Made by a program: the position numbers and the translations under genes | Shown: one piece after another, positions 44,579 through 54,723 of the stretch | How positions within the stretch are numbered: the stretch's first letter is position 1 | How the letters are laid out: every line of letters starts with the position of its first letter | The notes under the pieces: generated by a model | The model's input: the letters and a program-made list of their open reading frames with translations, nothing else | Databases searched by the model: none | Told to the model about the DNA's origin: nothing | Source of the DNA: Vreelandella populi | Lineage (GTDB): Bacteria > Pseudomonadota > Gammaproteobacteria > Pseudomonadales > Halomonadaceae | Length of the DNA stretch: 64,000 nt | Direction: 5' to 3' | Assembly (NCBI RefSeq): GCF_003989825.1 | Contig: NZ_RZHE01000006.1 | Span: forward strand, 670,069-734,068

Positions 44579-46072
44579 TCAGGCATCAAATGCCTGGGCG
44601 GGCATCATGGCTTCAACAAACATCACCAGCTCTTCTAGAATCTGCCGCTCGCGGTCGCTTAGCATTTGCTGGTTATAGCGCTCAATTTCCCGGGCAAACG
44701 CCTTGAGCGTAAAGCCGGAAAGCGCCGGGTCATTGATCCGCATCCAGCGAAACGCCTCCCACTGCTCACGCTCTTCGCCTTCCAGGGTGTCGGGGTAGCT
44801 GCGTGCCCGGTAGCGAAACAGCATTTCTTCCAAACGCGCATCCTGAAAGGCAAACCGTTGTCCCACCAAGTCCCAGGGATCCATTTCACGCACGTGATCC
44901 ATCTGCTGGCGATCCGCAGCCGAAAAGAAGCTGCCGCTATAGAGCATCAGATCAGGATCTTGGGGGTTCTCCTCAAAGCCGGCCTTGAAGACCTCGACCA
45001 CCTTGGCCGCCACTCCAGGTGCGTCACGCAGAGTTTTCCAGTGTTGGCGGCAGGTAGCGATATCCAGTCCCAGGCGCTCTACGATCGCGCCGTAATTGCC
45101 CTTTTGAGGACCATCGATGTCCTTGAGGACGCTGGCGGGAAAGATGACCGGGCAGCGGTTAATATGAATCACCTTCAGCGGGACGCGCACCTCCCCCTCA
45201 GCCAGATCCTGCTGACTGACAAACACGCGTTCGCGTATCTCCTCGGCCGTTAGCGTCAATAAATCGTCGGGAGCAACGCTCAGGTCGTAAACGATCACCC
45301 CGTTGGGGTTGGTAGGATGCTCGGCCAAGGGCATTACCAGGGCACTACAGCCGCGGCTGGCCGGGTAGCGACGTGAGATATGCAAGAGCGGCTTGGCATT
45401 CGGCAAATCCAGCTGCTGGGCCACGGCGCGCTTGCCGCGAAGGCCCAACAAATAATCAAACAGCTTGGGGTTACGTGCCTTTAAAAGCCGCGCCAGGGCA
45501 ATGGTTGCCCGTACGTCGGCCACCGCATCATGGGCGCCTTCGTGGTCAATACCATTGGCTTTGGTTAAGTGCTCGAGTTTAAAGCTTGGGGCACCATCTT
45601 CGCGCAGCGGCCACTCGATACCATCGGGGCGCAGGGCATAAAACGCCCGCACCACGTCGATCAAATCCCAGCGGGAGTTGCCGTTTTGCCATTCGCGGGC
45701 GTAGGGGTCCAGCAAGTTACGGTAAAACAGGTGGCGAGAGACTTCGTCATCAAAGCGCAGGCTGTTATAGCCTGTCACGCAAGTGCCGGGCTCACTCATA
45801 TGGCGCTGCACTTCGCTGGCGAACTGCGCTTCCGGCAGGCCATGGCGCTGAGCTTTTTGGGGAGTGATACCAGTAATTAGACAGGCAGCAGGATGCGGCA
45901 GATAGTCATCTGCCGGCTTGCAGTAAAGCTCAATGGGCTCACCGATCTCGTTTAGATCCGCATCGGTTCGCAAAGCGGCAAATTGAGCAGGCCGATCCCG
46001 GCGCGGATCGGCCCCGAACGTTTCGTAATCGTGCCACAAGAAACTGGCTGGGGCGGCATTAGGTGGCGCCAT
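44579..46072 (-). CDS. sbcB: Exonuclease I
   Basis: A 497-residue 3'-5' single-strand DNA exonuclease. The DEDDh catalytic residues are visible: LWHDYETFGADPRRDRPAQFAA near the start (Asp and Glu), the middle acidic motif in GYNSLRFDDEVSRHLFYRN (near 110) and HDAVADVRATIALA (near 187), with the SH3-like and C-terminal helical domains after it. Length fits E. coli ExoI (475). ATG 46072 is used; a TTG two codons earlier is less likely. It converges with the protease gene, 12 bases apart. Confidence 0.95.
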   Translation of the reverse strand: MAPPNAAPASFLWHDYETFGADPRRDRPAQFAALRTDADLNEIGEPIELYCKPADDYLPHPAACLITGITPQKAQRHGLPEAQFASEVQRHMSEPGTCVTGYNSLRFDDEVSRHLFYRNLLDPYAREWQNGNSRWDLIDVVRAFYALRPDGIEWPLREDGAPSFKLEHLTKANGIDHEGAHDAVADVRATIALARLLKARNPKLFDYLLGLRGKRAVAQQLDLPNAKPLLHISRRYPASRGCSALVMPLAEHPTNPNGVIVYDLSVAPDDLLTLTAEEIRERVFVSQQDLAEGEVRVPLKVIHINRCPVIFPASVLKDIDGPQKGNYGAIVERLGLDIATCRQHWKTLRDAPGVAAKVVEVFKAGFEENPQDPDLMLYSGSFFSAADRQQMDHVREMDPWDLVGQRFAFQDARLEEMLFRYRARSYPDTLEGEEREQWEAFRWMRINDPALSGFTLKAFAREIERYNQQMLSDRERQILEELVMFVEAMMPAQAFDA

Positions 46073-46195
46073 GAACAAGCACTCCGCAGGGCAGCAAAAA
46101 CATCAAGCCTAGCACACCCGCAGCCTATCCCGCCGCTACCTCTTTGGGCACCGTCTATTACCACTATTGGTTTCCCACTATCGGTGTTAACCCGA

Positions 46196-46447
46196 TTAGC
46201 TTTTCGGCAGCGTCACGTTCAGCTCAAGCACCGAGCAATTATCTTCGCTATCCAGCGAGATCTGGATAGCGTCGTCGTCAACATGTACATAACGACGAAT
46301 AACTTCTAAAAGTTCGCGCTCAAGCAGCGGCATGTAGTCAGGTTGTCCGCGCTGACTGCGCTGATGCGCCACGATGATTTGCAACCGTTCTTTGGCCACC
46401 GAGGCGGATTTCTTGCGCTCACGCTTCAAGAACTCCAGTAGTTTCAT
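46196..46447 (-). CDS. minE: Cell division topological specificity factor MinE
   Basis: An 83-residue protein that stimulates MinD ATPase and confines MinCD to the poles. The N-terminal membrane-targeting and anti-MinCD helix is followed by [13 protein letters not shown], then the dimer-forming part ([24 protein letters not shown]). The start overlaps the minD stop by ATGA. It is the last gene of minCDE on the minus strand. Confidence 0.96.
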   Translation of the reverse strand: MKLLEFLKRERKKSASVAKERLQIIVAHQRSQRGQPDYMPLLERELLEVIRRYVHVDDDAIQISLDSEDNCSVLELNVTLPKS

Positions 46448-47262
46448 CGACGGCTACCTCCAAACATGCGGCTTAGCAGACCTTTGCGCTGCACTTCATG
46501 AAAACGTAGCGGAAGCTCTTCACCCAACAGGCGCGATACCGTGTCGCTATAGGCCTGGCCCGCGTCACTGGATGCATCGTGAGTTACCGGCACCCCCTGG
46601 TTGGATGCGCGCAGCACCGCTTCAGATTCAGGAATCAGGCCCAGCAGATGGACGGAGAGAATTTCGCGAATATCTTCAAGGGTCAGCATATCGCCCGTTG
46701 TCACCCGTTCAGGGTTGTAGCGGGTGACCAGCAGATGCTCTTTAATCGGATCGCCGCCCCGCTCAGCACGCTGGGTTTTTGATGCCAAAAGGCCCAGAAT
46801 GCGGTCAGAGTCGCGCACCGATGAGACTTCAGGGTTGGTAACGACAATCGCTTCGTCGGCAAAGTACATGGCAAGCTGGGCGCCACGCTCAATACCGGCG
46901 GGTGAATCACAGATAATGAAATCAAACTCGTCTTTGAGTTTTTCTAGAATCTCCGCCACCCCTTCCTGGGTCAGTGCATCTTTATCGCGGGTTTGTGATG
47001 CCGGCAGGATAAAAAGATTTTCAACGCGCTTGTCGCGGATCAGCGCCTGATTAAGGCCGGCCTCACCCTGAATAACGTTAACCAGGTCATACACTACCCG
47101 GCGCTCGCACCCCATGATCAAATCAAGGTTACGAAGGCCCACGTCAAAATCGATGACCACGGTTTTTTTACCACGCAGCGCAAGTCCGGTTGAAATCGCA
47201 GCAGCGCTAGTGGTTTTACCGACCCCCCCTTTACCTGAGGTCACAACAATAATTCTAGCCAA
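46444..47262 (-). CDS. minD: Septum site-determining ATPase MinD
   Basis: A 272-residue deviant-Walker ATPase that oscillates on the membrane with MinE and recruits MinC. The deviant Walker A is [18 protein letters not shown] near residue 10, with [16 protein letters not shown] (switch I region) and [16 protein letters not shown] (Walker B/switch II). The C-terminal amphipathic membrane-targeting helix is [10 protein letters not shown]. It lies 150 bases after minC. Confidence 0.97.
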   Translation of the reverse strand: MARIIVVTSGKGGVGKTTSAAAISTGLALRGKKTVVIDFDVGLRNLDLIMGCERRVVYDLVNVIQGEAGLNQALIRDKRVENLFILPASQTRDKDALTQEGVAEILEKLKDEFDFIICDSPAGIERGAQLAMYFADEAIVVTNPEVSSVRDSDRILGLLASKTQRAERGGDPIKEHLLVTRYNPERVTTGDMLTLEDIREILSVHLLGLIPESEAVLRASNQGVPVTHDASSDAGQAYSDTVSRLLGEELPLRFHEVQRKGLLSRMFGGSRR

Positions 47263-47412
47263 GATTCACTTCCTTCTTGAAATCGCTCATCGCGAGCGCA
47301 GGACGCTGAACGAATAACGGGAACGTCAATGTTATACATATACCCTACTGTAACGGATAGACATGGCAGCGTCGCTAAGCATTAAGCATGGATGCACGCT
47401 GCGCTGATACCA

Positions 47413-48171
47413 TCAGCCCAGCGGCTTAATTTCAAGTTGCTCTTTTGTAAAATGAACTTCTGCAGCGCGGCCTAAAAGCTGTGAGTCAATATCTTCCATA
47501 CGTTTGTAATTTCCCGCCACGGATAAAAGCTCTGCTTCTAGTTCGCGACAGTAAATGCCCGCATGGGTATTACCATGAATACCTGCCAGCGCCCGCCCCC
47601 GCAGGGCGCCGTACACATGAATGCTGCCCGCAGCCAGCACTTCGGCACCCGCGTTTACCGCGCCAATCACGATCAGATCCCCATCAGCGGCACTAACCTG
47701 TTGGCCTGAGCGGACAGTGCCACGAAACAGGCGCGTGGCCGCATGGCTGCTTATCTCATCAGTTGCTGAGGCACTCACTGATGATGCCTCATCGTCAGCA
47801 GGCTCAGGTGTACGGCTTACGCTTTCAAGCGCTCTGGCACGGCCTTCTTCAACCGGCGCAAACCAGCCAAGCCCCAACGCCCAGGCCGACTGACGTACAG
47901 GCTCAGAACCACCGCGTACTGCTACCGGCAATAGTTTGTGATCCCGGCAAACGGCGCATATTCGTTCTAGCGCCAAATGCGGTTCATCAAGCTTTTCCAC
48001 GCTAAGCACAACCGGTGTATGCTGAAAGAACGCAGGAGATTGAGATAGTTTACCGGCCAGCTGCCGCCGGATATGCTCGGGGTCGGCACTGGTTAACTCC
48101 ATGACGGTCATCGGCAGCATGCCGCCTTTGAAGGTAAACGCCACGTCGGCACTATCGGCGTTGAGGCTCAT
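47413..48171 (-). CDS. minC: Septum site-determining protein MinC
   Basis: A 252-residue FtsZ-assembly inhibitor. The N-terminal domain (about 1-105) begins DVAFTFKGGMLPMTVMELTS. An acidic linker follows (about 120-150). The C-terminal right-handed beta-helix (about 155-245) shows the glycine-spaced pattern: FRGTVRSGQQVSAADGDLIV, GAVNAGAEVLAAGSIHVYG and LRGRALAGIHG. It is the first gene of minCDE and is divergent from the DUF349 gene with a 185-base region between them. Confidence 0.95.
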   Translation of the reverse strand: MSLNADSADVAFTFKGGMLPMTVMELTSADPEHIRRQLAGKLSQSPAFFQHTPVVLSVEKLDEPHLALERICAVCRDHKLLPVAVRGGSEPVRQSAWALGLGWFAPVEEGRARALESVSRTPEPADDEASSVSASATDEISSHAATRLFRGTVRSGQQVSAADGDLIVIGAVNAGAEVLAAGSIHVYGALRGRALAGIHGNTHAGIYCRELEAELLSVAGNYKRMEDIDSQLLGRAAEVHFTKEQLEIKPLG

Positions 48172-48356
48172 AGCCGAAACTCCATGTCATGTTCAGGTAA
48201 GATAAAGGTAGCCCAATTGGGCGCCTTTTAGTGTGAAGAATCAATTTCTATCACACCCCAATAAGGCAAAGCTAAGCGACAGAGCCGGTGACTGCAACCG
48301 CCTGTTCAACAACCGCTGATTTTTTTCATGCTACGTACCTAATCGCAGGATGATCC

Positions 48357-51179
48357 ATGCACGGACTGTTAAGACGCCTGTTCGCCCCCCGGTGGCAGCA
48401 CCCCGACCCCGAGGTGCGCCGGCAGGCCCTCACACGGCTTGATCCTGATCAGCCAGAGCAACGCGAAGCGCTGCAAGCCCTCGCTCATGATAGCGATGAA
48501 AATATTCGCCTGGCGGCTCTTCTGGCACTGGATGACGTGCAAGGCCTGGTTGAGGCGTACCCTGATTATAGCCAGCAGGAGGCCTGGTTCAGCGCCGTGT
48601 GTCAGCGGCTTAGCGGAGCAGAAGGCAATACGGACCTGCATAAACGTCAGGCGCTTGTAGAAAGCGTGGACGATACCCGTCTGCTCAATACCATTGCCTT
48701 GCAGGGCGACAATCTTAACCTGCGTTTGGCAGCTCTTGCCCGACTGACCGATGACCACGACCTGATCAAGCAGGCTTGCCATAACGGTGTTGCTGCGGTT
48801 CGTCATCGTGCTGCCGAGCGTCTGGAGAATGAAGAGAGCCTCAAGCAGCTGCTGAAGGAAGCTCGTCGGGACCGCCAAGTGGTACGTATTGCTCGTGAAA
48901 AACTGGGTCAGCAGCGCACTGATGCTGAGTGGATAGCCCGCCAGCAACAGCAGCGCGAACAGCTTTTACAACAGCTTGAACAGCATGCCCGCGCGACTTG
49001 GGAACCCCTGTATGGTGGCCGCTTCCGGCATCTGGAGCGCGAGTGGAAAAACCTTTCCTATCCGCCCAGCCCCGAACAGGAGCAGCGCTATCATCAGGCG
49101 GTACTAGGCTGTCGCAAGACGCTGCATGATCATGAAACTCAAGAACAGGCCCGCCAGCAAAGTCTGGCTCGACGGGCTGAAGCAGAGACAACACGTGATC
49201 AACTGCTTGAAGGGTTGGAAGAAACGCTTAACGGCCTGCACCATGCTGACGAGCTTACCTTTCAGGATATCGACAGCCTGCGCGCGCAACATCAACTACT
49301 TAGCCAGCGCTGGCAGGCACTTTCCGATTTACTCCCCCCTAGCGAACCCGCCCGCCAGCGCTATTCCCAAGCGATTGTGCAGTACGAACGGTGCCTGGAT
49401 GCCTGGCAACGATGGCAAGCCATCAGCACAGTACTCGAACAGGCTCTGACGGATCACGATCACAACGCTATGACGCGCCTGTTAAAAGAGTGCGCTTGGC
49501 CGGACACGTTGACGCCGCCGCCCCTGATACAGCGTGCCCAGGCGACCCTGGCCGCCGAGGTAAAAACGCCGGAGGACAGCGATAGCGTTGATGCAACGGT
49601 TTCGCTAGAGACGCTTGACGCGGAACTCGATAGCTTCGAACACTTGTTAGAACACGGCAGCTTCAAGAGCGCCAGCCGCCTACATCAGCGCCTGAAGCCT
49701 CAGATTGAAGCCCTAAAAACGCCTGAAGCCAAGCCGCTGAAGGCGCGTTTGAAACACTTGGGTGCACGCCTTGCCGAACTGCGCGACTGGCGGGGCTTTG
49801 TTGCCGGGCCAAAGCGCGAGCAGCTGTGCTCAAGCATTGAAACGCTGGCTAATGATCAACACATGGCCGAGGCCGCCCTGGACCGTCACCATCGCCAGCT
49901 GGTCAAGGAGTGGAAGGCGCTGGGCGATGCGGCGGCCAACCGCGAGCAATCAGCGCGCTTTCGCGCCGCCTCGGATCGAATTCACGAACGGCTCGGCCCC
50001 TGGCGCGACCAGCTTAGTGAAGAGCGAGAAGCGAACCTGCGCGCTCGGAAACAGCTATGTGAACAGCTGGAAACCCTGCTAGCCCAGCCTGCCAATAACG
50101 CCGACCCCGACATGCTGCGTGAAATTCGCGACAAAGCACGCCACCAGTGGCGCCACTACTCGCCGGTCCCCCGCGAGCGCTCCGAAGCGGTTGGCCAGCG
50201 CTTTGGAAAGATTCGTCATCAGCTTCAGGCCTTAATTGATCAACGGGCTGAGCAAATTGCCTCTCAAAAGCATGACTTGATTGAAGAGGTACGGGCGCTA
50301 CGCAGTGATGACCAGCAGCCACTTACCAAGCGCACGGCCGATGCCAAGCAGCTTCAGCAACATTGGCGCCAGTTAGGCCGGGCGCCCAAGGGTGCAGAGC
50401 AGGCGCTCTGGAAGGCATTTCGGCATGAATGTGATCAGCTCTTTGCCCAGCGTGATGCCCATAAGAACGAACAGGCGGCTCGTCAACAGCAGCAGCTGGA
50501 CTCACTGCAAACGCTAATTGATCAGATGGATAGCTGGCAGCCAACGTCGACGGATGATGCCAGCACGCTGGATAGTTTCCTGAATCAGGTCAGCCAGCTT
50601 GAGCCGCTGCCCAGAAACCGACGCAGCAAGGGCATGCAGCGGCGCTTAAACGGTATTGTACGCGCCAGGCGCGAACGCTTGGGCCGCCTTGAAATTGCCG
50701 ATACGGTTCAGCAGTGGCAGCGCGTATTCCCACTTGTTGCTGCCCATCTGGCTGCCGACCAGCGCTGCCTGGCTGGTGAAGGGGTAGAAAACATCGATGC
50801 TGCTGAGGTTGTCAGCTCGCCATTACCCAAGCCTTTTATGGAGGCGCATCACACCCGTAACCGTCAACGCCAGACCGCCACACTGCCACTCTCCTCTGAT
50901 GATCAGGCGGCCCTTGCCGACGCTCTTGCCCGGTTGCGGGTTCACCTATCACTGTTAACCAGCGGCAGTGTACGGCAAAGCGATGAGCCTTTACGCCTGG
51001 CCATTCAGGTTGAACGCTTGAACGAAGGCATTCGGCAGGAGCGCGGTCACAGCGAAGAAATTATTGACGTGCTGGCGGCCCTGATGGCTCTTGGCCCCAT
51101 GCCCGCTCAGCAGTGGGAAAAAGAAGTGAAGGAGCTGGACAGCTTATTGAGCGACCTGGCTGAGACTCCCCCTCATTAA
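48357..51179 (+). CDS. Large DUF349-repeat coiled-coil protein
   Basis: A 940-residue cytoplasmic protein of unknown function. Residues about 1-150 look like a HEAT-type helical repeat region (VRRQALTRLDPDQPEQREALQ). From about 190 on there are several DUF349 units, recognisable by their W-x-LG-xAP/W-K-x-LG helical cores, for example KEWKALGDAAANREQSARF and QHWRQLGRAPKGAEQALWKAF. It is very rich in Gln, Arg and Leu, and overall coiled coil. DUF349 genes next to min or phosphatase genes occur in Pseudomonas, but no role is established. It is divergent from minC and ends at a strong terminator. Confidence 0.85.
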   Translation: MHGLLRRLFAPRWQHPDPEVRRQALTRLDPDQPEQREALQALAHDSDENIRLAALLALDDVQGLVEAYPDYSQQEAWFSAVCQRLSGAEGNTDLHKRQALVESVDDTRLLNTIALQGDNLNLRLAALARLTDDHDLIKQACHNGVAAVRHRAAERLENEESLKQLLKEARRDRQVVRIAREKLGQQRTDAEWIARQQQQREQLLQQLEQHARATWEPLYGGRFRHLEREWKNLSYPPSPEQEQRYHQAVLGCRKTLHDHETQEQARQQSLARRAEAETTRDQLLEGLEETLNGLHHADELTFQDIDSLRAQHQLLSQRWQALSDLLPPSEPARQRYSQAIVQYERCLDAWQRWQAISTVLEQALTDHDHNAMTRLLKECAWPDTLTPPPLIQRAQATLAAEVKTPEDSDSVDATVSLETLDAELDSFEHLLEHGSFKSASRLHQRLKPQIEALKTPEAKPLKARLKHLGARLAELRDWRGFVAGPKREQLCSSIETLANDQHMAEAALDRHHRQLVKEWKALGDAAANREQSARFRAASDRIHERLGPWRDQLSEEREANLRARKQLCEQLETLLAQPANNADPDMLREIRDKARHQWRHYSPVPRERSEAVGQRFGKIRHQLQALIDQRAEQIASQKHDLIEEVRALRSDDQQPLTKRTADAKQLQQHWRQLGRAPKGAEQALWKAFRHECDQLFAQRDAHKNEQAARQQQQLDSLQTLIDQMDSWQPTSTDDASTLDSFLNQVSQLEPLPRNRRSKGMQRRLNGIVRARRERLGRLEIADTVQQWQRVFPLVAAHLAADQRCLAGEGVENIDAAEVVSSPLPKPFMEAHHTRNRQRQTATLPLSSDDQAALADALARLRVHLSLLTSGSVRQSDEPLRLAIQVERLNEGIRQERGHSEEIIDVLAALMALGPMPAQQWEKEVKELDSLLSDLAETPPH

Positions 51180-51209
51180 GCGGTATAAGCGATTATGGCG
51201 GCATAACGT

Positions 51210-51234
51210 AACGGGAGGCAGATAGCCTCCCGTT
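51210..51234. terminator. Terminator between the DUF349 gene and phaB
   Basis: AACGGGAGGC and GCCTCCCGTT form a perfect 10-bp stem with an AGATA loop, followed by TTGCGTTTT. Convergent genes on each side make a bidirectional role likely. Confidence 0.85.
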
Positions 51235-51287
51235 TTGCGTTTTCCCTTATGAGGAAATACTGGATCGATATGAATGGCAAGCTAGGC

Positions 51288-52034
51288 CTAACCCATGAAT
51301 TGTCCGCCATTGATATCGATATTCGCTCCGGTGATAAAACCGGATTCTTTATCGGCCAGGAAGGTGACCAGTCGGCCAATTTCCTCCGGTGTTCCGTAGC
51401 GTTTTACCGGAATCGTTTCCCGAATGGCCTCGCGCACCTGCTCGGGGATTTTCATGATCATGTCGGTGGCGATATAACCCGGCGAGACGGTATTGACCGT
51501 AATGCCTTTGGTGGCCGTTTCCTGGGCCAGCGACATGGTCAAGCCGTGCATGCCTGCTTTGGCAGCGGCGTAGTTAACCTGACCAAACTGCCCTTTACGG
51601 CCGTTGATGGAAGAGATGTTGATAATACGACCATAGCTATTTTCGAGCATCATCTCGATCACGCTACGGCAGGTGTTAAAGACGCTGTTAAGATTGGTAT
51701 CAATGACCTCGTACCACTGCTCGTAGGCCATTTTTTTCAGTGTGCCATCGCGGGTAATACCCGCACAGTTAACCAGGACGCTGACCGGCCCGTGCTTTTC
51801 TTGGATCTCACGAGCGGCTTCCAGGCAAGTGGCATGGTCTGATAGATCAACCCCTAATGTTGTGATGTTTTGATATCCATCGGCTTGCTGAGTTTCCAGC
51901 CAGGTCTTGGCCTTGTCGGGATTGTTATACCCCGCCACGACCAAATAACCCGCATCCGCCAGCGAACGGCAAATTGCCGTACCGATACCACCAGTTCCAC
52001 CAGTTACCCAGGCGACGGGGACTTGATTGGCCAT
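51288..52034 (-). CDS. phaB: Acetoacetyl-CoA reductase (PhaB type)
   Basis: A 248-residue short-chain dehydrogenase that reduces acetoacetyl-CoA to (R)-3-hydroxybutyryl-CoA with NADPH, the second step of polyhydroxybutyrate synthesis. The cofactor site is VTGGTGGIG near residue 12, the catalytic Ser in INISSINGRKGQFGQ and the Tyr-Lys pair in VNYAAAKAGMHG. The segment NGRKGQFGQ is typical of PhaB and separates it from FabG. It stands alone here; phaA and phaC are not in the window. Upstream lies a 276-base region before the tRNA gene that must contain its promoter on the minus strand. Confidence 0.88.
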   Translation of the reverse strand: MANQVPVAWVTGGTGGIGTAICRSLADAGYLVVAGYNNPDKAKTWLETQQADGYQNITTLGVDLSDHATCLEAAREIQEKHGPVSVLVNCAGITRDGTLKKMAYEQWYEVIDTNLNSVFNTCRSVIEMMLENSYGRIINISSINGRKGQFGQVNYAAAKAGMHGLTMSLAQETATKGITVNTVSPGYIATDMIMKIPEQVREAIRETIPVKRYGTPEEIGRLVTFLADKESGFITGANIDINGGQFMG

Positions 52035-52268
52035 TGACTACCTCCCTGATATGACAAATGGCTTGGGCTGCAAGCACTGTTATGGCATGCCAAACCATTT
52101 CGAATAAGCGCCAGGCGCTTGTATCACTAACAGTACGCCGCCATTTTTATTGTCAGGCGACCTACTGACAGTAAGCTTTTTATTATGACTATTGAAAGCA
52201 TAGCTTTACTCTTTGTATATTGCAGCACGATGAATATCAGCCTCTGAAAAGTAGTTTTCTACCAAGGG

Positions 52269-52296
52269 TTGACTTGGCGTCAAAAATCCGTAAAAT
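52269..52296 (+). promoter_or_regulatory. Promoter of the initiator tRNA gene
   Basis: TTGACT (52269-52274) and TAAAAT (52291-52296) are separated by 16 bases, a near-consensus sigma-70 promoter 14 bases before the tRNA. The GC-containing ACGCC following -10 resembles a stringent-control discriminator. Confidence 0.8.
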
Positions 52297-52310
52297 ACGC
52301 CTCACGTTGA

Positions 52311-52387
<77 letters not shown>

Positions 52388-52395
52388 TCTTCGAT

Positions 52396-52428
52396 AAAAA
52401 AGCCGTTACCGAAAGGTAGCGGCTTTTT
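52396..52428 (+). terminator. Terminator of the initiator tRNA gene
   Basis: AAAAGCCGTTACC and GGTAGCGGCTTTT pair with one G-U wobble around GAAA, a stable tetraloop, followed by T residues. It begins nine bases past the CCA end. Confidence 0.93.
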
Positions 52429-52575
52429 TGTGCCTGTACGATAGTGCGCCCTCGCCCGAAACAGCCCTCTTTCCTTTGACCTTCTATAATCGCCCTGCGG
52501 GCGGCTTGAATATGGCAATGATTGCCTGCATATCATGAGTAACAGTCTTTTCATTTTTGGATGCCGAGCCGACCC

Positions 52576-53520
52576 ATGCAGATTATTGACCCCCGCTCAG
52601 GTAAACCGCTAACAGCGGATACCGGGAGTACTACCGCAACCGACTCAAATGCCGAGCGCGCACCAGTTCGCCCTGAAGAGGTAATCATTGAGCTGGATGC
52701 GGGCAATATTCAGCAGGTGCTAGAAGCCTCGATGCAGGTGCCGGTATTGCTGGGCTGCTACTCGCCTGCCGACAGCAGCTGCAGCACGCTATTGGCGGTA
52801 TTGGAAAAGCTGGTGGTTGAGTACGCGGGTGCCTTCCTGCTTGGCAAGCTGAATGTGGAAGCCAATCCGGAGATTTCTGCCCAGCTTGGCGTTCGCGCAG
52901 TGCCGGACGTCAAGTTGGTGAGCCAGGGTGGCCTTGTGGACAATTTCCAAGGCGCACTGCCCGAAAAAGAGGTCCGCGAATGGTTAGGGCGTTATTTCCC
53001 AGCCCCTGCCGAGGCGCCGGAAAGCCCCGAGGAGCAGGCTGAAGCAGCCCTTGAGCAAGGCGATGCCGCAACGGCTCGTGAAATCTATCAGAGCCTGATC
53101 ACTCAATACCCCGAGTACTACGCCTACCAGGTAGCCCTTGCCCGCGCACTGGTGGCCGAAGGACGTAGTGACGAAGCGCGTAGCGTACTCGACAATCTGC
53201 CCCCGGAAGAGCGCGATGCGCCAGCGGCCCGTGGCGTACGCGCCAGCATCGAATTCAGTGAACGCGCACTTTCCTTGGAAGACATAGCAGCACTCGGCGA
53301 GCGTAATGACAGCGAAGCCCAGTTCCAGCGTGCACTTCGTCAGGTGGCTGACGGGCAGTATGACGCGGGGCTTGAAGCTCTGCTGACGCTAATGAAACAG
53401 GATCGCGCCTATAACGACGATGCGGCTCGCAAGACATTGCTGCAGGTGTTTGATGCGCTAGGCGCCGATCATCCACTGACCGTCGCCTATCGTCGTAAGC
53501 TGTTTGCCCTGCTTTACTAA
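52576..53520 (+). CDS. ybbN: Co-chaperone YbbN (thioredoxin-like with TPR)
   Basis: A 314-residue protein. The N-terminal thioredoxin-like domain (about 35-140) holds VPVLLGCYSPADSSCSTLLAVLEKL, where the CxxC motif is reduced to SSC, as in E. coli YbbN (CnoX), and then VRAVPDVKL with the cis-Pro. The C-terminal tetratricopeptide region (about 150-310) has EQAEAALEQGDAATAREIYQSLI and AQFQRALRQVADGQYD. It helps GroEL and DnaK and protects substrates under hypochlorous stress (E. coli knowledge). ATG 52576 is chosen (MQIIDP); another at 52561 is equally lacking a ribosome site. It converges with patB by a four-base overlap. Confidence 0.9.
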   Translation: MQIIDPRSGKPLTADTGSTTATDSNAERAPVRPEEVIIELDAGNIQQVLEASMQVPVLLGCYSPADSSCSTLLAVLEKLVVEYAGAFLLGKLNVEANPEISAQLGVRAVPDVKLVSQGGLVDNFQGALPEKEVREWLGRYFPAPAEAPESPEEQAEAALEQGDAATAREIYQSLITQYPEYYAYQVALARALVAEGRSDEARSVLDNLPPEERDAPAARGVRASIEFSERALSLEDIAALGERNDSEAQFQRALRQVADGQYDAGLEALLTLMKQDRAYNDDAARKTLLQVFDALGADHPLTVAYRRKLFALLY

Positions 53521-54686
53521 GCGTCTTTCTTGAGCAGCTTATCCATCCGTGCCAGGGCGTTTTCCAACTGGGACGCCGTGGTGCCGAAGTTGAGCCGTAA
53601 AAAGCCGGGGCAGCCAAACGCTGCCCCGTCGGAAAGCGCGACCCCTGCCTGTTCTTTAAGGGTTTGATAGGGCGTATCACCTAGCCCTGCCTCGCGCATG
53701 TCCAGCCATGCTAAATAGGTCGCTTCTGGTGCCGCCAAGTGCACTCCCGGCCAGTTAGCCACATGCGCTTCAAGCGTGGCGCGATGCTGGCGTAAGACCT
53801 CAAGCAGCGCCTGTCTCCAAGGCTCACCGTCACGGTAAGCGGCCTCGGCTGCAACAAGCCCTAACACATTGACATCCGGCAACAGACCTTTACAGGCGTC
53901 GGCAAACCGCTGGCGCACTTTAAGGTCTGGAATAACTGCACAGGCGCTGCTTAGTCCCGCCAGGTTAAAGGTCTTGGAAGGTGCCCAAAGGGTAATCGTG
54001 CGTTTGGCAAGCTGGGGAAACATGGCTGCCAACGGCTGATGCCGAGCGTTTTCATCCAGTAGCAAATCGCAGTGGAGCTCGTCCGAGACGACCCACAGAT
54101 CGTGCTCTTCTATCAGCTCCGCCAGCGGTGCAAGCTCTTCGTGCCGCCAGACCCGCCCCGTGGGGTTATGCGGATGGCACCAGAGCAGCAGCCGCGTTTG
54201 TGGGGTGATGGCCGCCTTGATTGCTTCGATATCCAGCTGCCATGGCTCACCAGGCATCTGAGGATCGGCCAGCATGGCTTGCTGGGCCAAACGTCCGGTC
54301 CGCTTGGCCACGGCTAGGAACGGCGGGTAAATGGGCGCCACCGTCAACACCCCATCGCCTGGCTTGGTTAACGCCAGTGTTGCGAAGTGAAGAGCTGGCA
54401 CTACGCCTGGCAGCCAGTGCTGCCAATCAGGGTCGATGGCCCAATCGTAGTGTGCCGCGCTCCATTCACACAGTGTTTGGGTTAATGTAGCAGGCACTTC
54501 ACCGTATCCGTATACGCCGTGAGCCACGCGCTCCTCAAGTGCCTTGATCACTGCAGGCGGCGAGCAAAAATCCATATCGGCGACCCAAAGCGGTAGTACC
54601 TCACCAGGGTAGCGATGCCATTTTTGTGACGAGAAGCCTCCTTCGGGGTGGCGTCTCTCGATAGGCGTGGCAAAATCAAATGCCAT
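53517..54686 (-). CDS. PatB/MalY-type cystathionine beta-lyase
   Basis: A 389-residue class I/II aminotransferase-fold PLP enzyme. The start FDFATPIERRHPEGGFSSQKWHRYP and LPLWVADMDFCSPPAVIKAL are the MalY/PatB signature. WCHPHNPTGRVW holds the active-site Asn, and the PLP lysine is in LWAPSKTFNLAGLSSAC (near residue 236). It probably cleaves cystathionine or cysteine S-conjugates to give homocysteine or a thiol, pyruvate and ammonia. ATG 54686 is used. It is divergent from the next small gene with only 37 bases between starts. Confidence 0.92.
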   Translation of the reverse strand: MAFDFATPIERRHPEGGFSSQKWHRYPGEVLPLWVADMDFCSPPAVIKALEERVAHGVYGYGEVPATLTQTLCEWSAAHYDWAIDPDWQHWLPGVVPALHFATLALTKPGDGVLTVAPIYPPFLAVAKRTGRLAQQAMLADPQMPGEPWQLDIEAIKAAITPQTRLLLWCHPHNPTGRVWRHEELAPLAELIEEHDLWVVSDELHCDLLLDENARHQPLAAMFPQLAKRTITLWAPSKTFNLAGLSSACAVIPDLKVRQRFADACKGLLPDVNVLGLVAAEAAYRDGEPWRQALLEVLRQHRATLEAHVANWPGVHLAAPEATYLAWLDMREAGLGDTPYQTLKEQAGVALSDGAAFGCPGFLRLNFGTTASQLENALARMDKLLKKDA

Positions 54687-54723
54687 AACACATCTCACTT
54701 TTTATAAAGGGTTGGTAACGAGC

